Assembly (NCBI GenBank): GCA_902628235.1
Contig: CACOMD010000001.1
Location: 62,001-126,000, forward strand
Source: an uncultured Prochlorococcus sp.
GTDB lineage: Bacteria; Cyanobacteriota; Cyanobacteriia; PCC-6307; Cyanobiaceae
Reading direction: 5' to 3'
Length of the DNA: 64,000 nt
In this document: piece after piece, positions 29,857 to 39,583 of the stretch
Layout of the letters: the number at the start of each line of letters is the position of its first letter
Position numbering within the stretch: position 1 is the stretch's first letter
Notes under the pieces: model-generated
The model's input: the letters and a program-made list of their open reading frames with translations, nothing else
The model's database searches: none
What the model was told of the DNA's origin: nothing
Made by a program: the position numbers and the translations under genes

Positions 29857-30516
29857 ATGAGCTCTAATAAAGATTATGAATTTAATGAAAAGATCCACTC
29901 AATTTTTTTAAATCCTTACTTATCAAAAGAATCTTTTGATAATAATATAAATTTGATTAAAAAATATAATATTAAAAATATCTCAACTTCATTAAATTTT
30001 CTATCTTACTTAAAAGATAATTTTCCATCATCCAATATAAAAATCAATACATTAATTTCCTACCCCTTTGGAGATTTACCAAATAATTTTGCACAAGAAT
30101 TAATTCATTATGCAAAAGATGCTGGATCAGAAGCAATAGAATATACACCAAAATTCTTCAGTCTATACAATAATAAAGATGAAGAATTTGCCATAGATAT
30201 TGAAAATTTATCAAAATTAGATTTGCCAATCACTTTGATTTTTAATAAAAGACAGCTAAGCAAAGAAATCTTTAATAAAGCAATAAATATTTCTCTTGAA
30301 CTAGGAATAAATAATTTCCAATTTGGAGATGGTTTTGGTCAATATTTAGGAGTTGATGAGATCAAAGAAATTACGAATTCATTAGGCAATAATAAATTTA
30401 TTAAAATCGTGGGAGGGATAAAAACAATCGCAAATGTAAAAGATGCATTAGAAGCAGGAGCTGATTGTATAGGAACATCTTACTACCATGATATTTTCCA
30501 AGAATTAAAAAATTAA
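29857..30516 (+). CDS. deoC: Deoxyribose-phosphate aldolase
   Basis: DeoC splits 2-deoxyribose-5-phosphate into glyceraldehyde-3-phosphate and acetaldehyde. The 219 residues form a class I aldolase barrel. The Schiff-base lysine is in KFIKIVGGIKTIANVKDAL (about 184-190), and GADCIGTSYY ends the phosphate loop. The N-terminal strand with the usual aspartate is divergent, typical of the picocyanobacterial form. It lies between hpf and recO in a tight run. Confidence 0.87.
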   Translation: MSSNKDYEFNEKIHSIFLNPYLSKESFDNNINLIKKYNIKNISTSLNFLSYLKDNFPSSNIKINTLISYPFGDLPNNFAQELIHYAKDAGSEAIEYTPKFFSLYNNKDEEFAIDIENLSKLDLPITLIFNKRQLSKEIFNKAINISLELGINNFQFGDGFGQYLGVDEIKEITNSLGNNKFIKIVGGIKTIANVKDALEAGADCIGTSYYHDIFQELKN

Positions 30517-30519
30517 TAA

Positions 30520-31299
30520 ATGTCAAATGAAAAAAGATTAAAAGGTTTATGCATTAAAGCTACACCTCTTGGCGAAAATGATCGTTTAATAACTATATTA
30601 TCTGAAGAGCAAGGATTAAGCCGATTTGCTGTACCTGGTGCAAGGAAACCTAAAAGTAGTTTGGCCTCAGCAGCTCCTTTAACACTTTTGGAAATTCAAA
30701 TATTTGGTAAAAAAGATCTTAAAACTGTACGTCAATTAAAGATTTTAAAAAGTTATAGCGGATTGGGAAAAAGTATTGAATGCCTTGCAGCAGCTCAAGC
30801 AATTACAGAATTAACTTTTCTTTTAATAGGAAATGAGGATACGCAGAATAATTATCTTTCTACAGTTCTTGCGCATTTAGATCGTTTGTGTGAATACAGA
30901 CCTTTAGCAGAAAGTGATCTTAAAATACTGGCTATGAGCATTCAATCTCTTATGCATCTTTTAGCAATTGGTGGATTAAGCTTACCCTTACATTACTGCT
31001 GCGAAACTGGTAAACCAATACAACCTCCAATTGGGAATTGGGATTGGACTTGTTTTTTTATCCCTAATGAAGGATTTTCAATTATTGAAGATGCAAGAAG
31101 TTCAATAAATCTAAATGCATCTGAAATTGCTTTAATGCAAAGACTACTTTTCCCAGATTTGCCTATAAAATCAAATGGTGAATTATTAGGTCCAAAAGAA
31201 GTATGGAAAAAAATACTAAAGATATTTTGTATTTGGATTCCCACTCAACTAGGGAAAGAATTATCATCTTTAAAAATATTGGGAGAATTTTATAGATAA
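30520..31299 (+). CDS. recO: DNA repair protein RecO
   Basis: RecO loads RecA onto SSB-coated DNA and anneals strands in the RecFOR pathway. The 259 residues have the N-terminal OB fold (GLCIKATPLGENDRLITIL, ...SRFAVPGARKPKSS) and a helical C-terminus with CCETGKP, a remnant of the zinc-binding cysteine cluster. Starts 3 bases after deoC. Confidence 0.93.
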   Translation: MSNEKRLKGLCIKATPLGENDRLITILSEEQGLSRFAVPGARKPKSSLASAAPLTLLEIQIFGKKDLKTVRQLKILKSYSGLGKSIECLAAAQAITELTFLLIGNEDTQNNYLSTVLAHLDRLCEYRPLAESDLKILAMSIQSLMHLLAIGGLSLPLHYCCETGKPIQPPIGNWDWTCFFIPNEGFSIIEDARSSINLNASEIALMQRLLFPDLPIKSNGELLGPKEVWKKILKIFCIWIPTQLGKELSSLKILGEFYR

Positions 31300-31369
31300 A
31301 TATTTCTTTAATAAAATTTATAGGTTTTCTCTCTAAATGTATATTTAATAAATAATCAAAATTGTATTC

Positions 31370-32527
31370 GTGTTCAGAATAGCTTGGCTAGGGAAAAAAT
31401 CTCCATTCTGTGGAAATGTTAGTTATGGGAATTTAATTACAGAACATTTAAAAAAAAGAGGCCATAATGTTAGTTTTATTCATTTTGATAATCATTTAAC
31501 TAATAATAAATCTGAATCACGTTTTCTTGCCAATGATCCTGAGGTAAGTCTGCCTTATTTAATTAAGTCTCAAGTATATACAATACCTTCACCAAGAGCA
31601 GAAAAAGAATTAAAAGATTCTCTTGAGAAACTAAAACCAGATATTGTACATGCCAGCCTTACATTATCTCCATTAGATTTTAGATTACCCGAGATTTGTC
31701 AACAAATGAATGTTCCCTTAGTTGCTACATTTCATCCTGCTTTTGATTCAAAGATAAGAAATCTTACTGCAAGTGCTCAACAATTAACTTACCAATTATA
31801 TGCTCCTAGTCTCGCTAAATTTGATAGAGTAATAATATTTTCTCAAGATCAAAAAGAGGTTTTAGAAAAACTAGGTGTTAGTTCAGATAAACAAATAATT
31901 ATTCCAAATGGAGTTGATCAAAATATTTGGAAACCCTCAGATAAAATCAATCAGGTCCAAAAATTAATAAGAGAAAAAATTGGCGATAAAAGAATTTTTC
32001 TTTATATGGGCAGAATTGCAAATGAAAAAAACATAGAAGCACTTTTGAAAGCTTGGCGCCAAGCAAAAAGTAAAAATTGTATGCTTCTAATAGTCGGAGA
32101 CGGACCAATGAAGCCATCTTTAGAGCATAATTTTTCAGATTTAGAAAAAGATGATTTAATTTGGTGGGGAGAAGAATCGAATCTTGAAATACGAGTTGCA
32201 ATTATGCAAATCGCTGAGGTATTTTTTTTACCTAGTTTGGTGGAGGGATTATCTTTATCATTGCTAGAAGCAATGTCTTCTGGGACGGCATGCGTCGCGA
32301 CCGATGCCGGAGCAGATGGAGAAGTTTTAGATAATGGAGCTGGAATAGTAATTTCTACTGATGATGTAACAACTCAATTAAAAACAATGATACCTATCTT
32401 ACAAGATCATCCAAATTTTACGAAAATGTTGGGAATTAAAGCTAGAGAAAGAGTTATTGAAAGATATACAATTGAAAAAAATATAGAGCGTCTTGAAAGA
32501 GTTTATTTCCAAATTAAAGAAAAATAA
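31370..32527 (+). CDS. Family 4 glycosyltransferase
   Basis: A 385-residue GT-B enzyme. It has the N-terminal WLGKKSPFCGNVSYGNL acceptor part, VATFHPAFD, FLYMGRIANEKNIEALL (start of the C-terminal donor domain, about 208) and the donor-binding E-x7-E in FLPSLVEGLSLSLLEAMSSG (about 287-306). Donor and acceptor sugars are unknown; lipid or envelope glycan synthesis is likely. Start GTG 31370. Convergent with proC, 4 bases between stops. Confidence 0.87.
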   Translation: MFRIAWLGKKSPFCGNVSYGNLITEHLKKRGHNVSFIHFDNHLTNNKSESRFLANDPEVSLPYLIKSQVYTIPSPRAEKELKDSLEKLKPDIVHASLTLSPLDFRLPEICQQMNVPLVATFHPAFDSKIRNLTASAQQLTYQLYAPSLAKFDRVIIFSQDQKEVLEKLGVSSDKQIIIPNGVDQNIWKPSDKINQVQKLIREKIGDKRIFLYMGRIANEKNIEALLKAWRQAKSKNCMLLIVGDGPMKPSLEHNFSDLEKDDLIWWGEESNLEIRVAIMQIAEVFFLPSLVEGLSLSLLEAMSSGTACVATDAGADGEVLDNGAGIVISTDDVTTQLKTMIPILQDHPNFTKMLGIKARERVIERYTIEKNIERLERVYFQIKEK

Positions 32528-32531
32528 ATTC

Positions 32532-33344
32532 TCATTTAAATTCTTCGCTCTTATTCATCGCACCCATTATTGATTCTATCAAAGCTGATCTAAACCCTTT
32601 TTTTTCAAGAATTCTTAATGCAGTAATAGTTGTACCAGCAGGAGAAGTTACCAAATTCTTTAATTCCGAAGGACTAATATCTAATTCTTTCATCATTAAA
32701 ACTGTTCCAAAGATCATATCTATAACCAACTCTTCTGATAATTTTTTTGTTAATCCACCACTTAATCCTCCATCTCCTAAGGCCTCTATAATTAGCGCAA
32801 TGATGGCTGGTGCAGAGGAAGTTAAAGCTAAAAAGATATCAAGATAATCCTCAGATAATTCAAAAACTTTACCTGAATTTTCGAAGATATTTTTGATAAA
32901 AATTTTATTTTTATCATCAATATCTTGATTCCATGCGATTCCTGTTAAACCTTGTCCAATAGTTATAGGAATATTTGTTACAGCCCTAATACAGCAATGT
33001 TTTGGGAAAATAGTTTTTAAAGTTTTTAAGGAAACACCAGCTAGTATAGAAATCAAAAAATATTTATTATTTTCATTAAAATTTATTTCTTTTATATTTT
33101 TTAATTGTTGGGGCTTAACAGCTAATAGTTTTATTGGACAATGCCAAACCAAATTTGCTTCAGGGGAATTTAAATGATAAATATTTATTTTGTATTTATA
33201 ATTAATTTTTATATTTTCACAACTTTTCTTTGAGTTTACTAGACAAATTATTTCTTCAGGTTGCAAAATATTTCGTTCTAACAAAGGAGTAATTATAGCT
33301 TTTGCGATATTGCCAAATCCTATTACACCTAGTTTATTAGACAC
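32532..33344 (-). CDS. proC: Pyrroline-5-carboxylate reductase
   Basis: ProC makes proline from pyrroline-5-carboxylate with NAD(P)H. The 270 residues start with the Rossmann loop LGVIGFGNIAKAIITPLLE. LLAVKPQQLKNI and SILAGVSLKTLKTIF follow, and the C-terminal active-site signature is SPAGTTITALRILEKKGFRSALIE. It ends 4 bases from the GT4 gene and starts 3 bases after sepF on the same strand; the sepF-proC neighbourhood is widespread in cyanobacteria. Confidence 0.95.
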   Translation of the reverse strand: MSNKLGVIGFGNIAKAIITPLLERNILQPEEIICLVNSKKSCENIKINYKYKINIYHLNSPEANLVWHCPIKLLAVKPQQLKNIKEINFNENNKYFLISILAGVSLKTLKTIFPKHCCIRAVTNIPITIGQGLTGIAWNQDIDDKNKIFIKNIFENSGKVFELSEDYLDIFLALTSSAPAIIALIIEALGDGGLSGGLTKKLSEELVIDMIFGTVLMMKELDISPSELKNLVTSPAGTTITALRILEKKGFRSALIESIMGAMNKSEEFK

Positions 33345-33347
33345 GAG

Positions 33348-33920
33348 TTAAGAATAGGCAGATAACTTTGAATCGCCCCATGCTGGCTGAGGAGCAGAAT
33401 TAGAATTTAGTCCAAAAGATGGAATATCATCATTAGTAACATTTGATGGAGACGCCTCAATTGGGAAAGAACTTGTAACATTTACACAGCTGGGAGTAAA
33501 TAAAAATATACTTTCACCTACTCTTTCTTGATGACCGTCCATTGCATATGTTCCTCCTGCGACAAAATCAACAGCTCTTTGTGCTTGATCAGGATCCATC
33601 ATGGTCAAATTTAGAATTATTGTTTTTCTCCCTCTTAACGCTTGAATAACTTGAGGCATTTCGTCAAAACTTTTTGGCTCGAGAAGATTTACTTCTGAAG
33701 ATGTATTTGCAATTCCTGGCATACCAATAACTTTTGATGATTTATTATTCATAAAATCAAAAGGGTTAGAACCTGAGAATGAACTTGAATTTCTTTTATT
33801 AACTCTATAATCATTTATTGAATTTAAATCATTTTCCGATTCATAATCAAGTTCATCAAAATCATCATCCAAGTAATCATCACCAGCGACAACAGCTTTT
33901 AATCGAGAAATAAGTGACAC
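33348..33920 (-). CDS. sepF: Cell division protein SepF (Cdv2)
   Basis: SepF bundles FtsZ filaments and tethers them to the membrane. I chose GTG 33920 ([19 protein letters not shown]), which gives the usual SepF amphipathic N-terminus and has AAGGGG upstream; the longer in-frame ATG at 33959 adds 13 non-family residues. After an acidic, disordered stretch (about 20-85), the SepF domain runs [57 protein letters not shown]. It is 190 residues long. Between pipY and proC. Confidence 0.92.
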   Translation of the reverse strand: MSLISRLKAVVAGDDYLDDDFDELDYESENDLNSINDYRVNKRNSSSFSGSNPFDFMNNKSSKVIGMPGIANTSSEVNLLEPKSFDEMPQVIQALRGRKTIILNLTMMDPDQAQRAVDFVAGGTYAMDGHQERVGESIFLFTPSCVNVTSSFPIEASPSNVTNDDIPSFGLNSNSAPQPAWGDSKLSAYS

Positions 33921-34057
33921 CTTTTCAAACCCCTTAATGTAAATTGAGAAACCAAGCAATTAATTCATAAAATTATGAAAACCGCCTATACCTAGATAAC
34001 GTTAGTTATTAATAACTGCAAGCTTATTATTAATATTTTTATTATTACTATAAAATA

Positions 34058-34684
34058 CTAACTATTTCTTTTCCCAAAAATTATTGAACCCAATCTTATC
34101 CATGTTGCTCCAGCTTTTATAGCTTCCTCCCAATCATTGGACATACCCATTGAACAATGTGGAAGCTCTAATTTATCAGCAATTAATCTACATTTATTAA
34201 ATAGCTCAAAATTTTGTTTTGGACTAAGGCCCTTTGGATTAATAGTCATTAATCCAATTATATGAATTCCTTTTATTTGTTTAATCTGATCCCAGTTTGC
34301 AATTAATTCTGAATGAAGTAACCCAGCTTTTTCTGGATCATGAGCTAACTTTATTTGTATAAAAACTTTTGGCATTTTTTGCAATTCAATTGAAACTTGA
34401 GAAATTTTCAATAATTTCTTATAAGAATCAACTGAATGAATAAAATCAAAATTCTCAACTATTTTACGGATCTTATTAGTTTGTATTCTTCCTATAAAAT
34501 GCCAATTAAGATTATTAGTACTTTTAAACACTGGCTTTAGTAAGGCTTCTTGAACCTTACTCTCGCCAAAATCAGTTTGTCCTAATGATTGAATATATTC
34601 AATATCACTCGACTGAAATCCCTTACTAACTGCAAGTAAATTAACACCTTTAGGTAATATTTTTTTGATATTAATATAATCCAA
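34058..34684 (-). CDS. PLP homeostasis protein YggS/PipY
   Basis: A 208-residue barrel protein that binds PLP without enzymatic activity and keeps PLP and amino acid pools balanced. The PLP lysine is in NLLAVSKGFQS (about residue 20). DFGESKVQEALLK, WHFIGRIQTNKIRKI and HCSMGMSNDWEEAIKAGATWIRLGSIIFG are strong family motifs. It is directly downstream of pipX (13 bases), the known pipX-pipY pairing of cyanobacteria. Confidence 0.95.
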   Translation of the reverse strand: MDYINIKKILPKGVNLLAVSKGFQSSDIEYIQSLGQTDFGESKVQEALLKPVFKSTNNLNWHFIGRIQTNKIRKIVENFDFIHSVDSYKKLLKISQVSIELQKMPKVFIQIKLAHDPEKAGLLHSELIANWDQIKQIKGIHIIGLMTINPKGLSPKQNFELFNKCRLIADKLELPHCSMGMSNDWEEAIKAGATWIRLGSIIFGKRNS

Positions 34685-34697
34685 CTTTAGTTTCTTT

Positions 34698-34964
34698 TTA
34701 TAAAAAAGTTTGCTTAAATAAATTTTCCCATTTTTCTAAATCATCAGATGACTCTCTTCTAACCTTTTGCAAATTTATCTCAGCCTGATTTCTTGCATCT
34801 AAATAGGGTATGACCTCAAATAATATTTCTCTTGGCTTAATAGAAACTAAAAAAAACATTTTTTGTGCGTATAAGGTTGCATAAATATCTTTTCCCTCAT
34901 TAGCAGGGGATACTTGGTATAACATTCCAAATGTAGGATGATTTAGATAACGCTCTGAGCTCAA
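34698..34964 (-). CDS. pipX: PII-interacting protein PipX
   Basis: PipX coactivates the nitrogen regulator NtcA or is sequestered by PII, depending on 2-oxoglutarate. The 88 residues start with the Tudor-like domain (MSSERYLNHPTFGMLYQVSP, LYAQKMFFLV) followed by two helices (LDARNQAEINLQKVRRE, WENLFKQTF). Length and sequence are diagnostic. Lies upstream of pipY and downstream of ecfT on the same strand. Confidence 0.96.
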   Translation of the reverse strand: MSSERYLNHPTFGMLYQVSPANEGKDIYATLYAQKMFFLVSIKPREILFEVIPYLDARNQAEINLQKVRRESSDDLEKWENLFKQTFL

Positions 34965-34981
34965 TTTAAATCAAATATTAT

Positions 34982-35896
34982 TCATAATGCACCATACTGT
35001 TTCCTAAGAAAAATTGCCAGACATATAAAAAAAATAGATATTAAATTCATGACAAAGGATGATTTTTTCTGCTTCTCTGTGGGTTTAAACTTTCTAATAT
35101 TAATTTGTAAATAGCCTTTAGATAAAAGTGAATCAGAACCTTGTTCAATTCTCAATAAAATATTCAAAAAAATTCTTTCTATTAAGCTGAGACCAACATT
35201 AAATGTTTTTTTTAAACCCAAATTTCGATAATTTATAGATCTAACAGAAACTGATTTCAATATATTTTGAAATTCTTCCTGAACTAAAGGAATAAATCTC
35301 AAAGATAGTAACAACTGGAATAACATCCTATCAACTGGAATATTGAATTTCTTTAATGGATACAAAAACCAACTAATGGCCCATACAATTTCTTCTTTTA
35401 GAGTTGTAAGTAAAACTAAATTGACACTATGAACAACAGTAAAAATTAATGTTGATGTTTTGATTCCTAATTCAAATGCTTTTCGAGAAATATTATATGG
35501 ACCAAAATTTATCCAACCTGCCTTTAAGATAGGAATTTGAATGAAATTCCAACTTATATTTTTTGATGATAAAACCTCTAACTCATTTGGATCTCTTAAA
35601 GGTATTTCCAATATAGATACATTAGAAGTTGCTAATATAGATATTAATCCAATAAATATAGATAAAAAAATCAGAAATGAAATAGATCTCCACCAAACCC
35701 TTATTGGCAGAAAGCTAATAAAAGTAATAAATATTAAAAATAAAACTAGACTAATCCTCCATAAAGGACCCGCCCATATTGGAGTAATTAAAAATATTAA
35801 TAAAATAATAAATTTTAATCTACTATCGATAATTCTTAACCAGCTTTTATTTCCATCTACGTATTGCCCCAGTGGAAACTTAGTGAGTATATTCAT
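34982..35896 (-). CDS. ECF transporter transmembrane component EcfT
   Basis: A 304-residue membrane protein of the energy-coupling factor T family, which couples paired ATPases to a substrate-binding S component for vitamin or metal import. The N-terminus (GQYVDGNKSWLRIIDSRLKF) is typical. Five or so spans follow, with the coupling-helix stretch LKSVSVRSINYRNLG and SDSLLSKGY. ATPases and S component are not in this window. Its start overlaps the last base of der; pipX follows 17 bases after it. Confidence 0.88.
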   Translation of the reverse strand: MNILTKFPLGQYVDGNKSWLRIIDSRLKFIILLIFLITPIWAGPLWRISLVLFLIFITFISFLPIRVWWRSISFLIFLSIFIGLISILATSNVSILEIPLRDPNELEVLSSKNISWNFIQIPILKAGWINFGPYNISRKAFELGIKTSTLIFTVVHSVNLVLLTTLKEEIVWAISWFLYPLKKFNIPVDRMLFQLLLSLRFIPLVQEEFQNILKSVSVRSINYRNLGLKKTFNVGLSLIERIFLNILLRIEQGSDSLLSKGYLQINIRKFKPTEKQKKSSFVMNLISIFFICLAIFLRKQYGAL

Positions 35897-37269
35897 TAAT
35901 CATTTTGTATTAATTCAATATTATTTTTAGATATATCTCTATCTAATGATCTCCGTTGCTTACCTCTCCATAAAAAAATCAAGGGAGTACCTTCAAAGCC
36001 TAAGTTCATTCTAAATTGTTTTTCTATATATCTTCTATATGTACTTCCAAATAATTTAGGGTCATTTACAAATAGTGAAAAAGTTGGAGGTTGATTTTTT
36101 ACCTGTGTTCCATAATATATTCTTCCTTGTTTACCACTCCTTTTCGTAGGAGGACTTTTCCAAGTAATTGCCTCTTTTATAACTTCATTTACAACTGAAG
36201 TAGAAACTCTTCTACGATGCTGATCAATTGCAGATTTAGCATTTTCAAATATATCATTTACTCTCTTACCCGTTAATGCGGAAATAAAAATCATCTTAGA
36301 CCAATTCAAAAAGTATAACTTTGATCTAAATTTCTTTTCAGCTGAATATATTGTTGAGCTATCTTTTTCAATTAAATCCCATTTATTAATTACAATTAAA
36401 CAAGACCTTCCTTGTTCTTCAATACGGCCAGCCAATTTCTGATCTTGCTCTGTAACACCATCTTCCGCATCTAAAACTAAAAGGCATATATCACTTCTAT
36501 CAATAGATTTAAAAGACCTATTAATTCCAAAAAATTCAGTTCCATACTTTACGTTTTTTTTTCTTCTTATTCCAGCTGTATCAATTATTTTCCAGAATTT
36601 ATCTTCTTTTTTTATATAAGTATCTATTGAGTCAGTAGTTGTACCACTAATATTACTTACAATTGCCCTTTTATTGCCGCATATTGAATTGAGCAAACTT
36701 GATTTACCGACATTTGGTCTACCAATAATTGACATACAATATTGTTCTACTTTATCTGTTTTGTCTTTTGCAGGAAGTTCTGTAATTACTAAATCTAATA
36801 GATCACCTGTACCTGTTCCATGAATTGCAGAAACTGGAAAGGGTTCACCCAAGCCAAGTTTCCAAAATTCAGAGGCAAGAGATGCTCCAAGTATTGTTGA
36901 TTCACATTTATTAACAGCAATAATAACTTTACATTTTGAACTTCTTAACCACTTAGCGATAGAAAGATCTCCATCCGTAACACCTTGCATACCATCTACA
37001 ATAAATATTGCCATTGAGGCCTCTTCTAAGGCTAAAAAAGTTTGCATACGAATTTCTGGAAGAAAATCTGAATCATCTTCAAAGACTAATCCACCAGTAT
37101 CAACAACAATAAATTCTTTTCCACACCATTCAGCATTTTGATATGTTCTATCTCTAGTAACGCCAGGTGTATCATAAACAATTGCATTGTTAGTTTGGCA
37201 AAATCGATTTACTAAGGTAGATTTCCCCACATTAGGTCTTCCTATAACAGCTATTGAGGGGAGGTCCAA
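35896..37269 (-). CDS. der: Ribosome assembly GTPase Der (EngA)
   Basis: Der has two tandem GTPase domains and a KH-like domain and assists 50S subunit maturation. The first P-loop is [17 protein letters not shown] (about residue 7) with DTGG; the second is [17 protein letters not shown] (about 179) with DTAGIRRK and NKWD. The C-terminal KH-like domain holds [15 protein letters not shown] and [13 protein letters not shown]. The 457 residues are full length. Overlaps ecfT by one base. Confidence 0.97.
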   Translation of the reverse strand: MDLPSIAVIGRPNVGKSTLVNRFCQTNNAIVYDTPGVTRDRTYQNAEWCGKEFIVVDTGGLVFEDDSDFLPEIRMQTFLALEEASMAIFIVDGMQGVTDGDLSIAKWLRSSKCKVIIAVNKCESTILGASLASEFWKLGLGEPFPVSAIHGTGTGDLLDLVITELPAKDKTDKVEQYCMSIIGRPNVGKSSLLNSICGNKRAIVSNISGTTTDSIDTYIKKEDKFWKIIDTAGIRRKKNVKYGTEFFGINRSFKSIDRSDICLLVLDAEDGVTEQDQKLAGRIEEQGRSCLIVINKWDLIEKDSSTIYSAEKKFRSKLYFLNWSKMIFISALTGKRVNDIFENAKSAIDQHRRRVSTSVVNEVIKEAITWKSPPTKRSGKQGRIYYGTQVKNQPPTFSLFVNDPKLFGSTYRRYIEKQFRMNLGFEGTPLIFLWRGKQRRSLDRDISKNNIELIQND

Positions 37270-37366
37270 AATATACTAAAAATTAAGTTACCTATATAAC
37301 TATACATTTTTACATATTTTTTAACTTCAAATTGGAAATTAATCAATTTAAATTAAAAATTATAAT

Positions 37367-38143
37367 TTATTTTTCCAGATCTATTCTCAGCAAAAGTAAG
37401 GAAAAATAGGGCAATTCTCTCGAGAGGTATTCTGAGGCATCTCCAATATACTGATTTTCCATACCTAAATTTACAGCTAATATAGCTTTTCTCAATATCT
37501 TTTTTTCCTCTAAAGCATATTTAACCCATTTCCATCTTTTCCCAACTTTCATAATTGCTAAAACTGTTTTGCTCTGTTTATTAATTAAATTAAGAAATTG
37601 ATTTTTATCCTCAGGACATTCAATTATATTTAAATTTTCTCCTTTTTTAATTAGTTGAAAATCTCCTAATGCTGCTGCTAAAGATAAAGAGGATATCCCT
37701 GGGAGAGTTGTTATTTTAATTTTAGGATAATTTTTTTTAATTTCTTTTTTTAAGTAAAAAGAACTTGCATAAATAGAACTATCACCAAGACAAAGCAATG
37801 CAACTTGTAGATTTCTATTAATATAATCGACTATTTTTTTTGCCCCACTTCTCCAAATCAACTCAGAATCATATTCTTTTCTGCCCATGGGAAATATTAA
37901 AGGTATTTGCTTCTTTTTTTTTATAAATTTGTTTACTATCTCAGCAGAATAACTACCTTTATCTTCACCAGAAATTGGATAAAAAATCACTTTAGATTTT
38001 TTGAGCGCCTTAGTAGCTTCAATGGTTAAAAGTGAAGGATCTCCTGGACCTACAGCAATAATTACAAGAGAACCTTTTTCCTTTTTAGATAAAAATAAAT
38101 TTTTTATGAATATAAAAATTTTTCTCATATTAACTATGAACAC
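37367..38143 (-). CDS. cobI: Precorrin-2 C20-methyltransferase CobI/CbiL
   Basis: CobI uses SAM to methylate C20 of precorrin-2 in cobalamin (pseudocobalamin) synthesis. The 258 residues start with a basic extension (about 1-24), then the tetrapyrrole methylase fold: VIIAVGPGDPSLLTIEATKA, VIFYPISGEDKGS, ALLCLGDSSIYASSFY, TLPGISSLSLAAA. The start overlaps the end of miaE by 14 bases, so a shorter start (ATG at 38128, MRKIFIF...) is also possible. Confidence 0.92.
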   Translation of the reverse strand: MFIVNMRKIFIFIKNLFLSKKEKGSLVIIAVGPGDPSLLTIEATKALKKSKVIFYPISGEDKGSYSAEIVNKFIKKKKQIPLIFPMGRKEYDSELIWRSGAKKIVDYINRNLQVALLCLGDSSIYASSFYLKKEIKKNYPKIKITTLPGISSLSLAAALGDFQLIKKGENLNIIECPEDKNQFLNLINKQSKTVLAIMKVGKRWKWVKYALEEKKILRKAILAVNLGMENQYIGDASEYLSRELPYFSLLLLRIDLEK

Positions 38144-38735
38144 GTGGCTTCATAAAAGTATTAGATAGTATTTCCTCCTCTTTTTTTATTAATTCTTTCA
38201 ATCTTTTAATTGTTTTATCTTTATCAAATTTACTTTGAGCTAATTTCCAATAGACTCCGAAATGCCTTGCCTCACTTTCTAAAAGAGAATTATAAAGATC
38301 TCTTGAAGAATTATCTTTTGCATTTAAAGCAAGGATACTTAAACGTTCATGACTTCTAGCCTCAATAATTCCAGCCACTAAAAAACTATCAAGCATTCTT
38401 AATGGTTCATTTTTTCTAACATTTTTCGCAAGTTCAGATCCATATGGAGGAGGCTGTAAAGCTTTTAATTTTATCCCTTTAGCTTTTAGAAAATATAATA
38501 TTTTTTCAAAATGCTCTAATTCTTCTCTTGCTATGGGACTTAAAACTTCTGATAAATTTGGTTCTGAAGGATATCTAAACATTAACTGGATAGCAACTCC
38601 AGCCGCTTTCCTCTCACAATGAGCATGATCTATTAATATTTCTATTGGATTAGACAGAGCTAATTTAATCCATTTTTCTGAAGAAAGCTTTGTCAAATGT
38701 TTTATATGAAATGAAGGTCTCTTAATTTCGCTCAT
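38130..38735 (-). CDS. miaE: tRNA-(ms2io6A)-hydroxylase MiaE
   Basis: MiaE is a diiron enzyme that hydroxylates the isopentenyl group of modified A37 in tRNA. The 201 residues form a ferritin-like bundle with iron ligands in HCERKAAG (ExxH-like), EELEHFEKI, EARSHERLS and SEARHFGVYWKLA. Length fits. It lies between aroQ and cobI, on the same strand, overlapping cobI by 14 bases. Confidence 0.92.
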   Translation of the reverse strand: MSEIKRPSFHIKHLTKLSSEKWIKLALSNPIEILIDHAHCERKAAGVAIQLMFRYPSEPNLSEVLSPIAREELEHFEKILYFLKAKGIKLKALQPPPYGSELAKNVRKNEPLRMLDSFLVAGIIEARSHERLSILALNAKDNSSRDLYNSLLESEARHFGVYWKLAQSKFDKDKTIKRLKELIKKEEEILSNTFMKPRVHS

Positions 38736-38746
38736 TATAAATACAA

Positions 38747-39181
38747 CTATTTTTTTAAATAATTTATTATTGCTTCTAAAGATAGAAAATAACTATATAT
38801 TCCAAAACCACTAATTATTCCGATTGCTTTATCGGTAAGAAATGATTCTTTTCTAAAGCCTTCCCTATTAAAAATATTTGAAATATGTAGTTCTATAAAA
38901 GGAATATTTGAACCTACTAATGCATCTCTAAGTGCTACTGAAGTATGTGTTAAGGCTCCTGCATTTATTAAAATACCATTAATATTTCCAATGGATGCTT
39001 GAATTTTGTCTACAATTTTTCCTTCATGATTACTTTGATAGCATTCTAATTTAAAGCTATTTTGCTTCGCTATCTGAATTAATTCTTTTTCTATTTGATC
39101 TAATGTTTGTTTTCCATAAATTTCAGGTTCTCGAGTACCCAATAGATTCAGATTTGGACCATTTATTAATAAAATATTCAT
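38747..39181 (-). CDS. aroQ: Type II 3-dehydroquinate dehydratase AroQ
   Basis: Third step of the shikimate pathway. The 144 residues show the type II pattern: [20 protein letters not shown] with the catalytic Tyr, the catalytic Arg in [20 protein letters not shown] and [15 protein letters not shown] dodecameric cytosolic enzyme. It is the first gene of the aroQ-miaE-cobI run and is divergent from the tRNA pair. Confidence 0.96.
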   Translation of the reverse strand: MNILLINGPNLNLLGTREPEIYGKQTLDQIEKELIQIAKQNSFKLECYQSNHEGKIVDKIQASIGNINGILINAGALTHTSVALRDALVGSNIPFIELHISNIFNREGFRKESFLTDKAIGIISGFGIYSYFLSLEAIINYLKK

Positions 39182-39279
39182 AAATAAACTCTCTTCTATT
39201 CAAATCGTATCTTGATCAAGGGAAAAAACCAAAACATTTCTACACAAAGTGACCATTAACTGATAAATTTTTAATGTGG

Positions 39280-39361
39280 GGGTCGGTGCCCGAGTGGTTA
39301 AAGGGGGCGGACTGTAAATCCGCTGGCTCTGCCTACGTTGGTTCAAATCCAACCCGGCCCA
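39280..39361 (+). tRNA. tRNA-Tyr (GUA)
   Basis: An 82-base class II tRNA with long variable arm. Acceptor GGGTCGG pairs with CCGGCCC (one G-U); anticodon GTA at 39314-39316 in loop CTGTAAA; T-arm GGTTCAAATCC. CCA is not encoded. It is followed 10 bases later by tRNA-Thr. Confidence 0.95.
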
Positions 39362-39371
39362 CTTTAATAAT

Positions 39372-39443
39372 GCCCTTGTAGCTCAGCGGTAGAGCACACC
39401 CTTGGTAAGGGTGAGGTCTCGGGTTCAAGTCCCGACGAGGGCA
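39372..39443 (+). tRNA. tRNA-Thr (GGU), island insertion point
   Basis: A 72-base tRNA: acceptor GCCCTTG / CGAGGGC, D-arm AGCTCAGCGGTAGAGC, anticodon GGT at 39404-39406 in loop TTGGTAA, T-arm CGGGTTCAAGTCCCG. The tRNA is intact. A tyrosine recombinase gene and a compositionally different segment start directly 3' of it, so its 3' end is the likely attachment site. Confidence 0.95.
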
Positions 39444-39583
39444 TAGCCGGGATAGCTTGGTATCATTGAGATTATCACTATCGCAGAAAAGAATTGATTA
39501 GAAGTGGATGTCCGTTTTCGGGTCCACTTTTCCATTTTAAAGGCAGATATCTGGAGGTGCATCACACAAACGATGACACCAAA

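Noticed and set aside
39494-39583. Longer integrase N-terminus from TTG
   Set aside because: The 30 extra residues do not resemble an integrase start, and a hairpin (GTGGA...TCCAC) lies there; ATG 39584 begins a typical arm-binding domain.
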